Shown here: in pieces, positions 1 to 7,392 of the stretch | Position numbering within the stretch: position 1 is the stretch's first letter | Layout of the letters: each line of letters begins with the position of its first letter | Assembly (NCBI GenBank): GCA_017621085.1 | Contig: JAGATW010000104.1 | Location: 1-35,361 of the forward strand | Length of the DNA: 35,361 nt | Direction: 5' to 3' | Source: Clostridia bacterium | GTDB taxonomy: Bacteria > Bacillota > Clostridia > Oscillospirales > CAG-272 | Notes under the pieces: model-generated | Told to the model about the DNA's origin: nothing | Database searches by the model: none | Seen by the model: only the letters and a program-made list of their open reading frames with translations | Position numbers and translations under genes: made by a program

Positions 1-122
1 GGCTTCTTTACAGGTACAGGCTTTTTGTATTCTGTACCATCTTCGTTATATCATTCTCCTTTTCATATTTAATTATATTGCCTTTAGGCAAAAGTGGCAT
101 AGCATAGTCTGATATTGAGCTT

Positions 123-152
123 ATAATATTTTGAATAATATGTATTTGTCAA
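123..152 (-). promoter_or_regulatory. Candidate promoter reading left off the window
   Basis: On the minus strand a perfect -35 TTGACA (147-152) is followed after 18 bases by TATTAT (123-128). It lies in the left arm of the inverted repeat and would transcribe toward position 1, where only a short reading fragment is visible. The spacer is one base longer than ideal. Confidence 0.4.
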
Positions 153-198
153 CAGGCTAATTATCTACACTCGTGTGTAAAAATATTGTATAAAAAGA

Positions 199-228
199 AA
201 AAAGCCAAGTATCGCTACTTGACTTTTT
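199..228. terminator. Terminator-like hairpin, usable on both strands
   Basis: A 13-bp stem (199-211 with 216-228, one mismatch) closes on the loop TCGC. It is flanked by an A-run on the left and a T-run on the right, so it could stop transcription in either direction. It lies downstream of the HEPN-like gene on the minus strand. Confidence 0.6.
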
Positions 229-279
229 AAGGTATATGTAATTTAAGTTTTCAACAATATTTGCTTTAAGTAATATCTG

Positions 280-307
280 TTGACAAATACGAGGACTATG
301 CTAAAAT
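280..307 (+). promoter_or_regulatory. Candidate promoter antisense to the HEPN-like gene
   Basis: TTGACA (280-285), a 16-base spacer and TAAAAT (302-307) form a promoter-like pair in the right arm of the inverted repeat. Transcription from it would run straight into the 3' end of the minus-strand gene at 336-923 and make an antisense RNA. The boxes are good, but no plus-strand gene follows. Confidence 0.35.
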
Positions 308-335
308 ATGCCACTCGAAAGGCAATTAAATATAC

Positions 336-923
336 TTAGCTCGTTCTTTTACAGATATAGTTCATCTTTTTGATAAAATTCTCTCTTAACTGTAGTTCCA
401 ATGGATTGGCTAATTTAGTTTTGTATTCATTATAGTATTCTTCTAATTTATTGAACAAAGCGTTAATATACACTGTAAAAACATTATTTTTGATTTCTAC
501 AATTTTTCTGCTTTCAACTACAGAAATACGACTTCCGTTTTGAGTTTGTGCTTGATGTAATATGCCACAACGAATCTTCTTATAAAATAACGTTGATGTA
601 TCATTATCAAAATGTTGTGGGAAGTGTTTTATTAAAAAATTTTTACATATTTCTCCGCTGCGAGGACTATTATCTAAACCATTTTCAAACTGTGCTAATG
701 TTTCTATCAACAAACAAATTATTGCTGTCATTGAAAAACCATTGTCTTTAACGTTTTGCTTTAACAATCTTACTTGACTTATAAATCTACCATTTATTCT
801 GTCATCAAAGATTTCAATGGCTTTTTGCCAAGCGTCCATTCCTGCAACTGCCTTTAAATTTAATGAAAGATAGTCAGATGCTTTGTGATTGATTGAAATT
901 AGTACATTCTTTTTGGTTTCCAT
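336..923 (-). CDS. HEPN-like hypothetical protein with an Rx4H motif
   Basis: A soluble protein of 195 residues that I do not recognise as a named family. The middle contains RCGILH at residues 118-123, which fits the Rx4-6H signature that HEPN-fold ribonucleases use as a catalytic pair. The flanking regions are polar and look helical (about 60-85 and 140-175), as expected of a HEPN bundle. The start ATG has AAGGAG about eight bases upstream, and a good promoter lies at 963-991. No antitoxin or nucleotidyltransferase gene sits beside it. The motif is seen; the RNase role is inferred. It could equally be a non-catalytic HEPN relative or an unrelated helical protein. Confidence 0.65.
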   Translation of the reverse strand: METKKNVLISINHKASDYLSLNLKAVAGMDAWQKAIEIFDDRINGRFISQVRLLKQNVKDNGFSMTAIICLLIETLAQFENGLDNSPRSGEICKNFLIKHFPQHFDNDTSTLFYKKIRCGILHQAQTQNGSRISVVESRKIVEIKNNVFTVYINALFNKLEEYYNEYKTKLANPLELQLRENFIKKMNYICKRTS

Positions 924-1230
924 AATAATTCTCCTTAATTCAATAATTTATCTTGTATATAAATTATATCATATTTAACGATAATTATCAAATGGTAGGT
1001 GTACTAATAATGGTACATATTGTATGTAACAATGTTTGCAAAATGCGATTGTTATTTAGTCTATTAAGTATGCAACTTTTAATGAAAACTGGTTAAGAGT
1101 GTTGCTTATATTTGCACTCTTGAATTTGTGCTTGATGCCTTGTGAATGTTGACTTTTGCTTTTAAAATATTGCAAGAATGCAAGGTTTGTCTGTGTGAAC
1201 AAACATACAAATATATCTGCCTTATAAAAC
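924..1230. other. Non-coding stretch between the HEPN-like gene and tRNA-Gln
   Basis: This AT-rich gap contains the promoter of the minus-strand HEPN-like gene (963-991). It also has a small dyad, AAGAGTG at 1095-1101 paired with CACTCTT at 1115-1121, which has no T-run. Short open frames here overlap the tRNA or lack ribosome-binding sites, and I see no gene. Confidence 0.6.
963..991 (-). promoter_or_regulatory. Promoter of the HEPN-like gene
   Basis: On the minus strand TTGATA (986-991), a 17-base spacer and TATAAT (963-968) lie about 40 bases upstream of the start codon. Confidence 0.7.
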
Positions 1231-1267
1231 AAAAAAAGACCGACTCAAACTTAGCGTTCGAATCGGT
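1231..1267 (-). terminator. Terminator of tRNA-Gln
   Basis: The arms 1256-1267 and 1239-1250 form a 12-bp stem with G-U wobble pairs around the loop GCTAA (minus-strand reading). Seven T residues follow on the minus strand. It starts six bases after the tRNA 3' end. Confidence 0.85.
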
Positions 1268-1273
1268 ACTTAT

Positions 1274-1347
1274 TGGCTGGGGATCTAGGATTCGAACCCA
1301 GACATACAGAGTCAGAGTCTGCTGTGCTACCTTTACACAAATCCCCA
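1274..1347 (-). tRNA. tRNA-Gln (anticodon CTG)
   Basis: A complete cloverleaf can be read on the minus strand. The acceptor stem is TGGGGAT with ATCCCCA, followed by discriminator G and an encoded CCA. There is a D-arm with the AAAGGTA loop, an anticodon stem GCAGA/TCTGT around CTCTGAC (anticodon CTG), and a T-arm with TTCGAAT. The U1-A72 end and the G discriminator are typical of tRNA-Gln. It has its own consensus promoter and terminator, so it is a single-gene unit. CUG is the minor glutamine anticodon in AT-rich genomes. Confidence 0.95.
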
Positions 1348-1358
1348 ATGCGTGAATA

Positions 1359-1387
1359 ATTATAGCACAGAGATTTTAATTTGTCAA
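1359..1387 (-). promoter_or_regulatory. Consensus promoter of tRNA-Gln
   Basis: Perfect TTGACA (1382-1387) and TATAAT (1359-1364) are separated by exactly 17 bases on the minus strand. The tRNA 5' end is about 11 bases downstream of the -10 box. Confidence 0.9.
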
Positions 1388-1457
1388 CATATTTTTTTAA
1401 AAATTTGTCTGAATGTGAAAATCCGCTGACTTATGTGTTAACAATGGCTTTGGACAA

Positions 1458-1486
1458 TTGACAATTTGTTATTTTTGGTGTATAAT
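1458..1486 (+). promoter_or_regulatory. Promoter of the Gly-rich membrane protein gene
   Basis: Perfect TTGACA (1458-1463), a 17-base spacer and TATAAT (1481-1486) lie 48 bases before the ATG. Confidence 0.9.
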
Positions 1487-1534
1487 CTTACTATGTTAAT
1501 TTTTACTTTTATTTAATGAAAGGGAGGATTTATT

Positions 1535-2470
1535 ATGCCAGGACCAGGTGGAGGCTCACGAGGTGGAGGATTCGGCGGAGGCGGCTCTCGTGGAGGAGGC
1601 TTTGGTGGAGGTGGTTTTCACCACAGACCACACGGACATCATCACCATTTTGGATTTTACCACAGACCCTTTGGATTTGGATTTTTTGGTGGTGGGCTAT
1701 TAAGTCTTATTTTAGCTCCGATTATTGTTATTTTATTTGCCTTGCTTTTCCTTGGCATTTACCTATACTCTACTATTACAATTATTGCAAATGGCGGTCA
1801 GATTATTTATGACGAGGAGAAATTCCAAGACTATGCAATGAGCGAATACTCAAAGCATTTTACAGACTCGCAAACCTATGAGGACAACTTATTAATTGTT
1901 ACTCTTACAAGTGAGGACCACAATCAATACTACTGTATTGCCATTGTTGGTGACAATGTTGACCCAAGCATTAATGAAATGTTTGGTGATGAAAGAACTG
2001 AATTTGGCAGTGCCATTACAAGCTCAATTGCTGAGAATTACAAGTATTCCTTGGACTCTAATTTAGCTATGGCTATGAGCAAAATGAAGAATTATGTTAC
2101 ACGTTTAGGTCTTGACTCCTCTTTTGTTGAGAATTACGGTCCACATATGACACAATCTAAGCTTGTTAACTACACGGACCTTACAATGACGGAAAAGACT
2201 GTTAATGACAGCCTTAAGTCCTTTACCGAAGCAACGGGAATTCCTACTGTAATTGTTGTGGAAACGGCTGAAAATGTATTTGGAAAAACAATGCCTTTAG
2301 GCTCTATTGTTCTTATTTTGGCTCTTGTTGCCTTGATTGCTGTTTGCGTTGTACAAATTGTTAAAAAGACACGTGAAAAGAAAGCACGTGACAATGATTT
2401 TAAAGCCTCAGCAGGTACAAGCAGCAAAAGTGACGTATTTGACGGATTAGACAACGACACGTTTGAATAA
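1535..2470 (+). CDS. Gly/His-rich two-pass membrane protein of unknown function
   Basis: A protein of 311 residues. The first 50 residues are a low-complexity tract of Gly with Arg, Phe and Ser, followed by a His-rich patch (residues 29-38 include HHRPHGHHHH). A long hydrophobic stretch (about 54-88) follows, then a polar domain (about 90-250), a second membrane helix (about 253-277) and a charged tail. The middle domain would sit between the two helices, probably outside the cell. Layout and size recall TPM/YgcG-like membrane proteins, which often have Gly-rich tails, but here the Gly tract is at the N-terminus and I cannot confirm the family. The start is supported by AGGGAGG at 1521-1527. 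The gene is monocistronic, with its own promoter and terminator. Confidence 0.85.
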   Translation: MPGPGGGSRGGGFGGGGSRGGGFGGGGFHHRPHGHHHHFGFYHRPFGFGFFGGGLLSLILAPIIVILFALLFLGIYLYSTITIIANGGQIIYDEEKFQDYAMSEYSKHFTDSQTYEDNLLIVTLTSEDHNQYYCIAIVGDNVDPSINEMFGDERTEFGSAITSSIAENYKYSLDSNLAMAMSKMKNYVTRLGLDSSFVENYGPHMTQSKLVNYTDLTMTEKTVNDSLKSFTEATGIPTVIVVETAENVFGKTMPLGSIVLILALVALIAVCVVQIVKKTREKKARDNDFKASAGTSSKSDVFDGLDNDTFE

Positions 2471-2475
2471 TATGT

Positions 2476-2509
2476 AAAAATTCCTTCTCCCACAGGAGAA
2501 GGAATTTTT
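2476..2509. terminator. Bidirectional terminator between convergent genes
   Basis: The stem AATTCCTTCTCC / GGAGAAGGAATT closes on the loop CACA and is flanked by A and T runs. It serves the plus-strand gene ending at 2470 and the minus-strand gene ending at 2509. Its right end touches the latter's stop codon. Confidence 0.9.
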
Positions 2510-4194
2510 TATTTGATTTTTAATTGACTTGCTATTTCAAGCATTACTTCCTTATCAACCTTTAATTTTTTACGGTCATAGGTTAAAAGTCCGTTTGTTT
2601 CGTCCTCTACGTCTGATAATTGAGTATAAACAGAGGCGCACAAGCCCTTTTCTATATTTGGTACAATTTCCTCAAGGTAAAGCTTACTTATTCCTGCAAT
2701 CAGCTCGTCCTTGCTTTCATATAGCTTGTAGCCATAGGTTTTTTTGTCATTGGCACAATGGCTTTGCACCTTGTAGGAATAGCCGCCAAATTCCGACAGA
2801 ACAATTGGCTTTTCACTCTTTTTAAGCTTAACCCTTTTAAAGTAGATATGAAGGCTTTCCACATCACTCTTTTTGCCCTTAAACCAGCCCGAGGTTGAGT
2901 CAATAAATCTTGTGCTATCCAATTTTTTAACTAAATCGTACACTTCATCGCTATCAAATTGTCCCCAGCCCTCATTAAATATGGTCCAATAGCAAATGCA
3001 AGGGTGATTGTATAGCTGTTTTATTGTTCTTTTAAGTCCATCTATAAACCATTCCCTTTGAGCCTTTGTTCTTACCATTAGCTTTTCGGGGAATTTTTTT
3101 GTAAGAACGGTTGGCAGGGCTGTATCACGCACAAAGGAATATGAGCCATTGTTTACAAAGTCCTGAAATACTATCATTCCGTGTAGGTCGCAATAGTAAT
3201 AAAACCAGTCCGGCTCTACCTTAATATGCTTTCTTAGTGTATTAAAGCCAAGCTCCTTCATTCTTAAAATGTCCTGCTCATAAAGTGATGGAGTGGCAGG
3301 GGTGAAAATACCGTCACTAAAATAGCCTTGGTCTAACACGGCGTGGAAGAAAAACGGCTCACCGTTTAGGCAAAGACGGGGGTACGTATCGATAATTTTA
3401 ATGTCGAGAGTACGAATTGCAAAATAGGATTCTATTTTGTCCTGTCCTGCTTTAACTGTAAAATAGTACAAATACGGGTCAGACGGCGACCACAATCTTG
3501 GGTTATCAAGAGCTATATTGCAAATGCCGTTTTCTATGTTAAATCGCTTTTTGCCATTAGGAGTTTGTAAAACCAAATCGCCCTGCAAAATGCCTGTAAA
3601 ATATATTTTTGCGCCATTTTTGTTTGCTTCAATACGCAACGCCTTTACATATTCCTTTGGCACACTTTCAAGCCATACACTTTGCCAAATACCGCTTATG
3701 GGAGTGTACCACATTCCCCCCGGCTTATAGGTTTGCTTGCCATAGGGTAGATTTTTGCTTGAAAGGTTATCCCTTACAACAACCTTAATTGTGTTTACTT
3801 CCTTTAAGTGACTTGTAATATCAAAGGAAAAATGGTTATAGCCACCTACGTTTTTGCCTACATTAATATCATTTATATATACTGTACACATTTGGTCAAC
3901 TGCACCAAAATTTAAAATTACTCTGTCCTTAATAAAGTCCCTTGGTAAGATAAATTCTCTTGTGTAGGTTATACAAGGGTCCTTGCCCATATCCTTGAAT
4001 ACACCTGATAAAATTGACTCCGGTGGGTATGGGACTTTAATGTATATTTTTTCACCGTTTCCGTAGGTTAAAAGCCATTTTCCGTTTAGTGAATAGAAGG
4101 AATCACGCTTTAGCTGTGGACGTGGGTAGATATCATACTCGTTACCCTTTAATGCTTCTCCCTCTTTTGTGTATAAATGCTTAATTTTTCTCAT
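2509..4194 (-). CDS. Glycoside hydrolase family 2 (beta-galactosidase/beta-glucuronidase type)
   Basis: A retaining beta-glycosidase of the GH2 fold, 561 residues, without a signal peptide and so cytosolic. The N-terminal sugar-binding jelly roll covers about residues 25-180, an immunoglobulin-like domain about 180-270, and the TIM barrel the rest. The acid/base is Glu408 in FNEGWG, and the likely nucleophile is Glu468 in VLSEFGG. The length fits compact GH2 enzymes rather than the 1000-residue LacZ type. The start overlaps the end of the upstream transporter gene by 14 bp, which implies translational coupling and shared substrate. Specificity (galactoside, glucuronide or other) cannot be decided by eye. 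Confidence 0.92.
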   Translation of the reverse strand: MRKIKHLYTKEGEALKGNEYDIYPRPQLKRDSFYSLNGKWLLTYGNGEKIYIKVPYPPESILSGVFKDMGKDPCITYTREFILPRDFIKDRVILNFGAVDQMCTVYINDINVGKNVGGYNHFSFDITSHLKEVNTIKVVVRDNLSSKNLPYGKQTYKPGGMWYTPISGIWQSVWLESVPKEYVKALRIEANKNGAKIYFTGILQGDLVLQTPNGKKRFNIENGICNIALDNPRLWSPSDPYLYYFTVKAGQDKIESYFAIRTLDIKIIDTYPRLCLNGEPFFFHAVLDQGYFSDGIFTPATPSLYEQDILRMKELGFNTLRKHIKVEPDWFYYYCDLHGMIVFQDFVNNGSYSFVRDTALPTVLTKKFPEKLMVRTKAQREWFIDGLKRTIKQLYNHPCICYWTIFNEGWGQFDSDEVYDLVKKLDSTRFIDSTSGWFKGKKSDVESLHIYFKRVKLKKSEKPIVLSEFGGYSYKVQSHCANDKKTYGYKLYESKDELIAGISKLYLEEIVPNIEKGLCASVYTQLSDVEDETNGLLTYDRKKLKVDKEVMLEIASQLKIK

Positions 4195-5485
4195 TCTTTT
4201 TTCCTTTTACAAAAAACAGTATGCCTAAGCCAATAATAAGCGCTATATCAACAATTAACGCACCTAAGAAAATATTTTCATTCGGAATAAAGGTAATTTG
4301 TCCGTTTATTAGCTCCTGCTTAGCATTTCTTAAAATAAACGAGCCTATGTAAGGACCAATAACGCCGGGGATTAAAACCTGACCAACTATTCTTAATCCT
4401 TGGAACATTCCTGATTTGTTTTGCGGAATATTGTCACGAATTACAGCGCCAAACACAGCCATGCCTGAAAGGTAGCCGCACATCATAAGAAGTGAGCCTA
4501 TAAATACAAGGGCTGAGTGCTTAAATACGAATAAAATTATATAGCCAAGTGCCAAAAGAACGACACAGGGTAGGACGGAAAGCTTAAATTTAAGCTTATC
4601 GTACATCTTACCCCAAATGGCTGTAAACACGGACGCAAGTACAATGGCAGGTGCCATTATAAATACGTAATTTGACATTTGCAGCCCTCTTTCATAATAA
4701 ATGATAAGATAAGGCATAAATATTTGAATTGATATTCCAAAAACAGTAAACAAAATAAGGTAAATATAAAGCATTGGATTTTTCTTTATAACCGAGGGTC
4801 TAAAGCCATAGATTATATTACCAAAATAGCTTTTGTTTTCAGTTATCTCGATTTTAGGCTCTTCAATTAAGAATATGCCCAAAATTCCAATCAAAATAAC
4901 AACTCCACCTATTATTGAAAAGATAATTGTCCAATAATTCTTCTCTGTTTGCTCAAGCGGAATCAGCATAGCCCCACCAAACACAACAAGAATTGCTACA
5001 AGTGGCATCATTGCGTTAATTCCCTCTGCACTACCACGATTTTCACTTGTTGTAGTGTCTGTCAGCCAAGCATTAAAGCAAGCATCATTTGCGCTTGAGC
5101 CAAAAAAGGTCATTACACAGTCAAGAATTATTGCAATAGTTACACAAATTGCGCTAACCGATACAGCTGCCGGGAATATTGCTCCTATTATGTCCTGCCT
5201 TACAAGGGCAAAGCCTAAAATTGATATGCCCCATAATATGTAGCCACCAAAAATAAACACCTTTCTTTTACCAAGCTTGTCAGACAAGGCGCCTATTAAA
5301 AGTGTGGTAAGTGTTGCAGTAACTGCACTTAGCGCCACCATTAAAGAAATATCATCCGACGATGCGCCAAACATATTGTAAATAAATACGTTAAAGTACA
5401 TATTTTCAACAACCCAAGCAATTTGCCCAACAAGGCTAAAAATTACAAGGGTGGAAATGAACTTTTTCTTGCTTTTCTTTTCCAC
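4181..5485 (-). CDS. MFS sugar transporter
   Basis: A 12-helix major facilitator protein of 434 residues. The loop between helices 2 and 3 carries the MFS signature GALSDKLGKRK (residues 65-75), and an early WVVEN element recalls the glycoside-uptake branch of the superfamily (GPH or SLC45-like). The start codon is GTG, placed after an AGAGGTG ribosome-binding site, and it gives a short charged N-terminus. It is the first gene of a two-gene operon with the GH2 enzyme, so it probably imports the glycoside cleaved by that enzyme. The direction of transport and the substrate are inferred from context only. Confidence 0.9.
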   Translation of the reverse strand: MEKKSKKKFISTLVIFSLVGQIAWVVENMYFNVFIYNMFGASSDDISLMVALSAVTATLTTLLIGALSDKLGKRKVFIFGGYILWGISILGFALVRQDIIGAIFPAAVSVSAICVTIAIILDCVMTFFGSSANDACFNAWLTDTTTSENRGSAEGINAMMPLVAILVVFGGAMLIPLEQTEKNYWTIIFSIIGGVVILIGILGIFLIEEPKIEITENKSYFGNIIYGFRPSVIKKNPMLYIYLILFTVFGISIQIFMPYLIIYYERGLQMSNYVFIMAPAIVLASVFTAIWGKMYDKLKFKLSVLPCVVLLALGYIILFVFKHSALVFIGSLLMMCGYLSGMAVFGAVIRDNIPQNKSGMFQGLRIVGQVLIPGVIGPYIGSFILRNAKQELINGQITFIPNENIFLGALIVDIALIIGLGILFFVKGKKNEKN

Positions 5486-5514
5486 AAAATCACCTCTTTT
5501 GTAATACTATCTTT

Positions 5515-5543
5515 ATTTTATCATAAGTTACGCTTATTTTCAA
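5515..5543 (-). promoter_or_regulatory. Promoter of the MFS-GH2 operon with an embedded dyad
   Basis: On the minus strand TTGAAA (5538-5543), 17 bases and TAAAAT (5515-5520). The spacer contains a perfect 15-bp dyad, ATAAG-N5-CTTAT (5523-5537), which fills nearly the whole gap between the boxes. That is a classic position for a repressor or a MerR-like activator. Confidence 0.75.
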
Positions 5544-5545
5544 GT

Positions 5546-5575
5546 AAAAAGAGCTGTCATAGCGACAGCTCTTTT
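5546..5575 (-). terminator. Terminator of the heparinase-like gene
   Basis: GAGCTGTC (5551-5558) pairs with GACAGCTC (5564-5571) around a five-base loop, with a T-run on each strand. It begins directly after the stop codon of the upstream minus-strand gene and isolates it from the MFS-GH2 operon. Confidence 0.9.
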
Positions 5576-5576
5576 G

Positions 5577-7250
5577 TTACATGGAAAATGTTATTTTAAA
5601 ATCGTATTTGCCCTTTGGCAGGGTGTAATCTATGAGGTATGCGTTGTATATAGAGCCATCTAAGTGTCTTTTAACCTCCTTGACTGTGATTTTTGGCTGA
5701 AGGTTGTCTTGAACAATAAGGGAAACATCGTCAATTACAGCCACTCCGTCCACTATTTTTGGCTCTATTACGGAAACAAAGCGTTCGGTAATTTCCGTTT
5801 CCTTTGTTACCTCAAGGGTATCAATCATTGTTATACTGTCCTTTTTAAAGTCAAAAGCTCTTTCTGCTTTTGTTAAGAAATCAACACCGAAGGCATTTGA
5901 AAATTCAAGGCTTGCTCTTTCCTTTTCCCAATCGTAATTTACGCAAGCGTCTTCACGTCTTACACTGTCCTCGCCTACTCCGTTTAGCATAGGAATATTG
6001 TGGGCATAGGCTGAAGGGTTAAAGAAGGTATATCTTCTTTCTGTATGATAGCCGTCCTCATAGGGTCCTGCACCTAAGTCACATATAATTTGCTTATTGT
6101 TTCTTGCAAGAATAAAGGAGCCAACATCTATATGGTTATGGCTTTCACCATTATTGCCACCCTTTACCGCAAAGCCATAATTTTCTGTTCTTTTAAACAG
6201 ATATGAAGAATTTTCAACGCTATATGTTACGTCATTTGACATTTTGTCTGCTAAAAAGTCCTTGCTATAATAAATAAAGGAGCGAAGGGCAAAGTTAAAG
6301 TGGGTATTGTCATAGACAACTATTCCGTGGTCGGGTGGTAAATTTTCAATTTCGTCACCGTAAATATGCTTTAGCATATGAGGCAAGCCAAAGGAATAGG
6401 GTGAGTCAATGCCTGCGTCACTAAAGGAAACAAGGACATTTCTTTGTAAAAAGGTCTTTTGAATAAACTTGGAAATTTCCTTAACTTTTTCTTCCTTAAA
6501 CCAGTCAATCTCCCCATTTGTCAGCTCTTTTTCAAGCATTGCAAAGGTTACAAAAAATCCAAAGCCAAAGCTCCAATACCCAACGCCCTCAACGCACATT
6601 CCATCGTCCTTATAGCTGTCAAGATAGCATTTCATTGATGCGTGCAGTCTTTCCCTGTTTTCGTAGTAAAGCTCTGGAGCTTCGTAAATTAAAACGCTAC
6701 CAACTGCGCCTGTGCAAACGGCTGTCCAGTTATTATCGTGGCTTTCCCAAAAATACTTACGTGTTAGATATGGCTCAATTGTTCTTCTTCTTAATTCATA
6801 GGTAATTCTATCAATTAAAAGCTTAGGAAATCTGTCTTGAAACAGGCTTTTAATTTCTGCTAAGGCAAGAGCTGCCGAGGATGCAAAAATATCTATTAAG
6901 CCAAAGTCAAAGTCCTTTGGTGTTTTGCCATAGTATTGCTTGGTGTAATGTCCAAGAGGCGCCCAGGTATAGTCATCAAGATACGCCCAAACGGACTTTA
7001 ATAAATTGTCGTAATATTCCTCATTATCAGGGTAAATCAGTGACAAAATAGCGCTTGATTGAAGGTGGTCAAATTGCAATCTCCAAAGGCCATTATCGTT
7101 ATTTTCTAAAATTTCCTTGGCTGAGTGGGCTCTTGGCTCGGTCTTAAAGGCTTTTTCGTAAAGCTCCTTTACCTCCTTGCGATGCTGAATAAATTCATCA
7201 CTTGTGCGAATTTTTTCCCATAGCATTTTATCACGTGCAAAATCTAACAT
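5577..7250 (-). CDS. Heparinase II/III family protein (putative polysaccharide lyase)
   Basis: A protein of 557 residues with the two-part layout of heparinase II/III-like lyases: an N-terminal (alpha/alpha) toroid (about 1-320) and a C-terminal beta-sandwich (about 340-557). Conserved catalytic-site elements are visible: HDNNW (171-175), EGVGYW (221-226), SHNH (370-373) and YAHNIP (415-420). These families cleave uronic-acid glycosidic bonds by beta-elimination. There is no signal peptide, so the substrate must be an imported oligosaccharide. AAGGAG precedes the ATG. The gene is divergent from the GH127-GH5 operon and upstream of the MFS-GH2 operon, so it is likely part of the same catabolic system. 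The exact PL family and substrate are not resolved. Confidence 0.9.
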   Translation of the reverse strand: MLDFARDKMLWEKIRTSDEFIQHRKEVKELYEKAFKTEPRAHSAKEILENNDNGLWRLQFDHLQSSAILSLIYPDNEEYYDNLLKSVWAYLDDYTWAPLGHYTKQYYGKTPKDFDFGLIDIFASSAALALAEIKSLFQDRFPKLLIDRITYELRRRTIEPYLTRKYFWESHDNNWTAVCTGAVGSVLIYEAPELYYENRERLHASMKCYLDSYKDDGMCVEGVGYWSFGFGFFVTFAMLEKELTNGEIDWFKEEKVKEISKFIQKTFLQRNVLVSFSDAGIDSPYSFGLPHMLKHIYGDEIENLPPDHGIVVYDNTHFNFALRSFIYYSKDFLADKMSNDVTYSVENSSYLFKRTENYGFAVKGGNNGESHNHIDVGSFILARNNKQIICDLGAGPYEDGYHTERRYTFFNPSAYAHNIPMLNGVGEDSVRREDACVNYDWEKERASLEFSNAFGVDFLTKAERAFDFKKDSITMIDTLEVTKETEITERFVSVIEPKIVDGVAVIDDVSLIVQDNLQPKITVKEVKRHLDGSIYNAYLIDYTLPKGKYDFKITFSM

Positions 7251-7284
7251 TTTATCTTTCTCCTTAAAGAACTTTCTTTTTCTA

Positions 7285-7313
7285 ACTATACCATATCAAG
7301 CCTTGAAAATCAA
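7285..7313 (-). promoter_or_regulatory. Promoter of the heparinase-like gene
   Basis: On the minus strand TTGATT (7308-7313), 17 bases and TATAGT (7285-7290). It is back to back with the GH127 promoter, the two -35 boxes being only 19 bases apart. Confidence 0.7.
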
Positions 7314-7331
7314 TTATTTTGGGGAATAATT
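7312..7331. promoter_or_regulatory. Possible shared operator between divergent promoters
   Basis: A perfect dyad AATTATT-N6-AATAATT lies exactly between the two divergent -35 boxes and touches both. A protein bound here could control the lyase and the GH127-GH5 operon together. Its bases are AT-rich, so chance symmetry is possible. Confidence 0.4.
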
Positions 7332-7332
7332 A

Positions 7333-7361
7333 TTGACAAATTTTCCTTGTTAATATATACT
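7333..7361 (+). promoter_or_regulatory. Promoter of the GH127-GH5 operon
   Basis: Perfect TTGACA (7333-7338), 17 bases and TATACT (7356-7361). Confidence 0.85.
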
Positions 7362-7392
7362 GAATTTAAAGACTTAGCCTATGGGGGTAAAT

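Larger units (their letters stand above)
67..335. repeat. Imperfect inverted repeat around a terminator-like hairpin
   Basis: Two related arms face each other. The inner 14 bp are a perfect inverted pair (GTATTTGTCAACAG at 142-155 and CTGTTGACAAATAC at 277-290). Outside them the left arm (67-110) and the right arm (291-333) share ATTTAATT, TTGCCTTT, GTGGCAT and AGCATAGTC in the same order when one is reverse-complemented. The left copy carries about 30 extra bases between these blocks and the 14-bp core. The interior holds a hairpin at 199-228. This could be a small MITE-like repeat or the relic of a duplicated promoter region. No target-site duplication or transposase was found. Confidence 0.5.

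Noticed and set aside
1-60. Fragment on the minus strand reading YNEDGTEYKKPVPVKK toward the window edge
   Set aside because: It looks protein-like, but an in-frame TGA lies just before it and no start codon with a ribosome-binding site fits. It is too short to call as a gene or pseudogene.
1106-1355. Open frames on both strands around the tRNA-Gln
   Set aside because: They overlap the tRNA and its terminator, lack ribosome-binding sites and give no recognisable protein.
7381-7392. ATG at 7381 as the GH127 start
   Set aside because: It lies only about 13 bases from the predicted transcription start and has no Shine-Dalgarno site; ATG 7393 has GGGGG before it and matches the family N-terminus.
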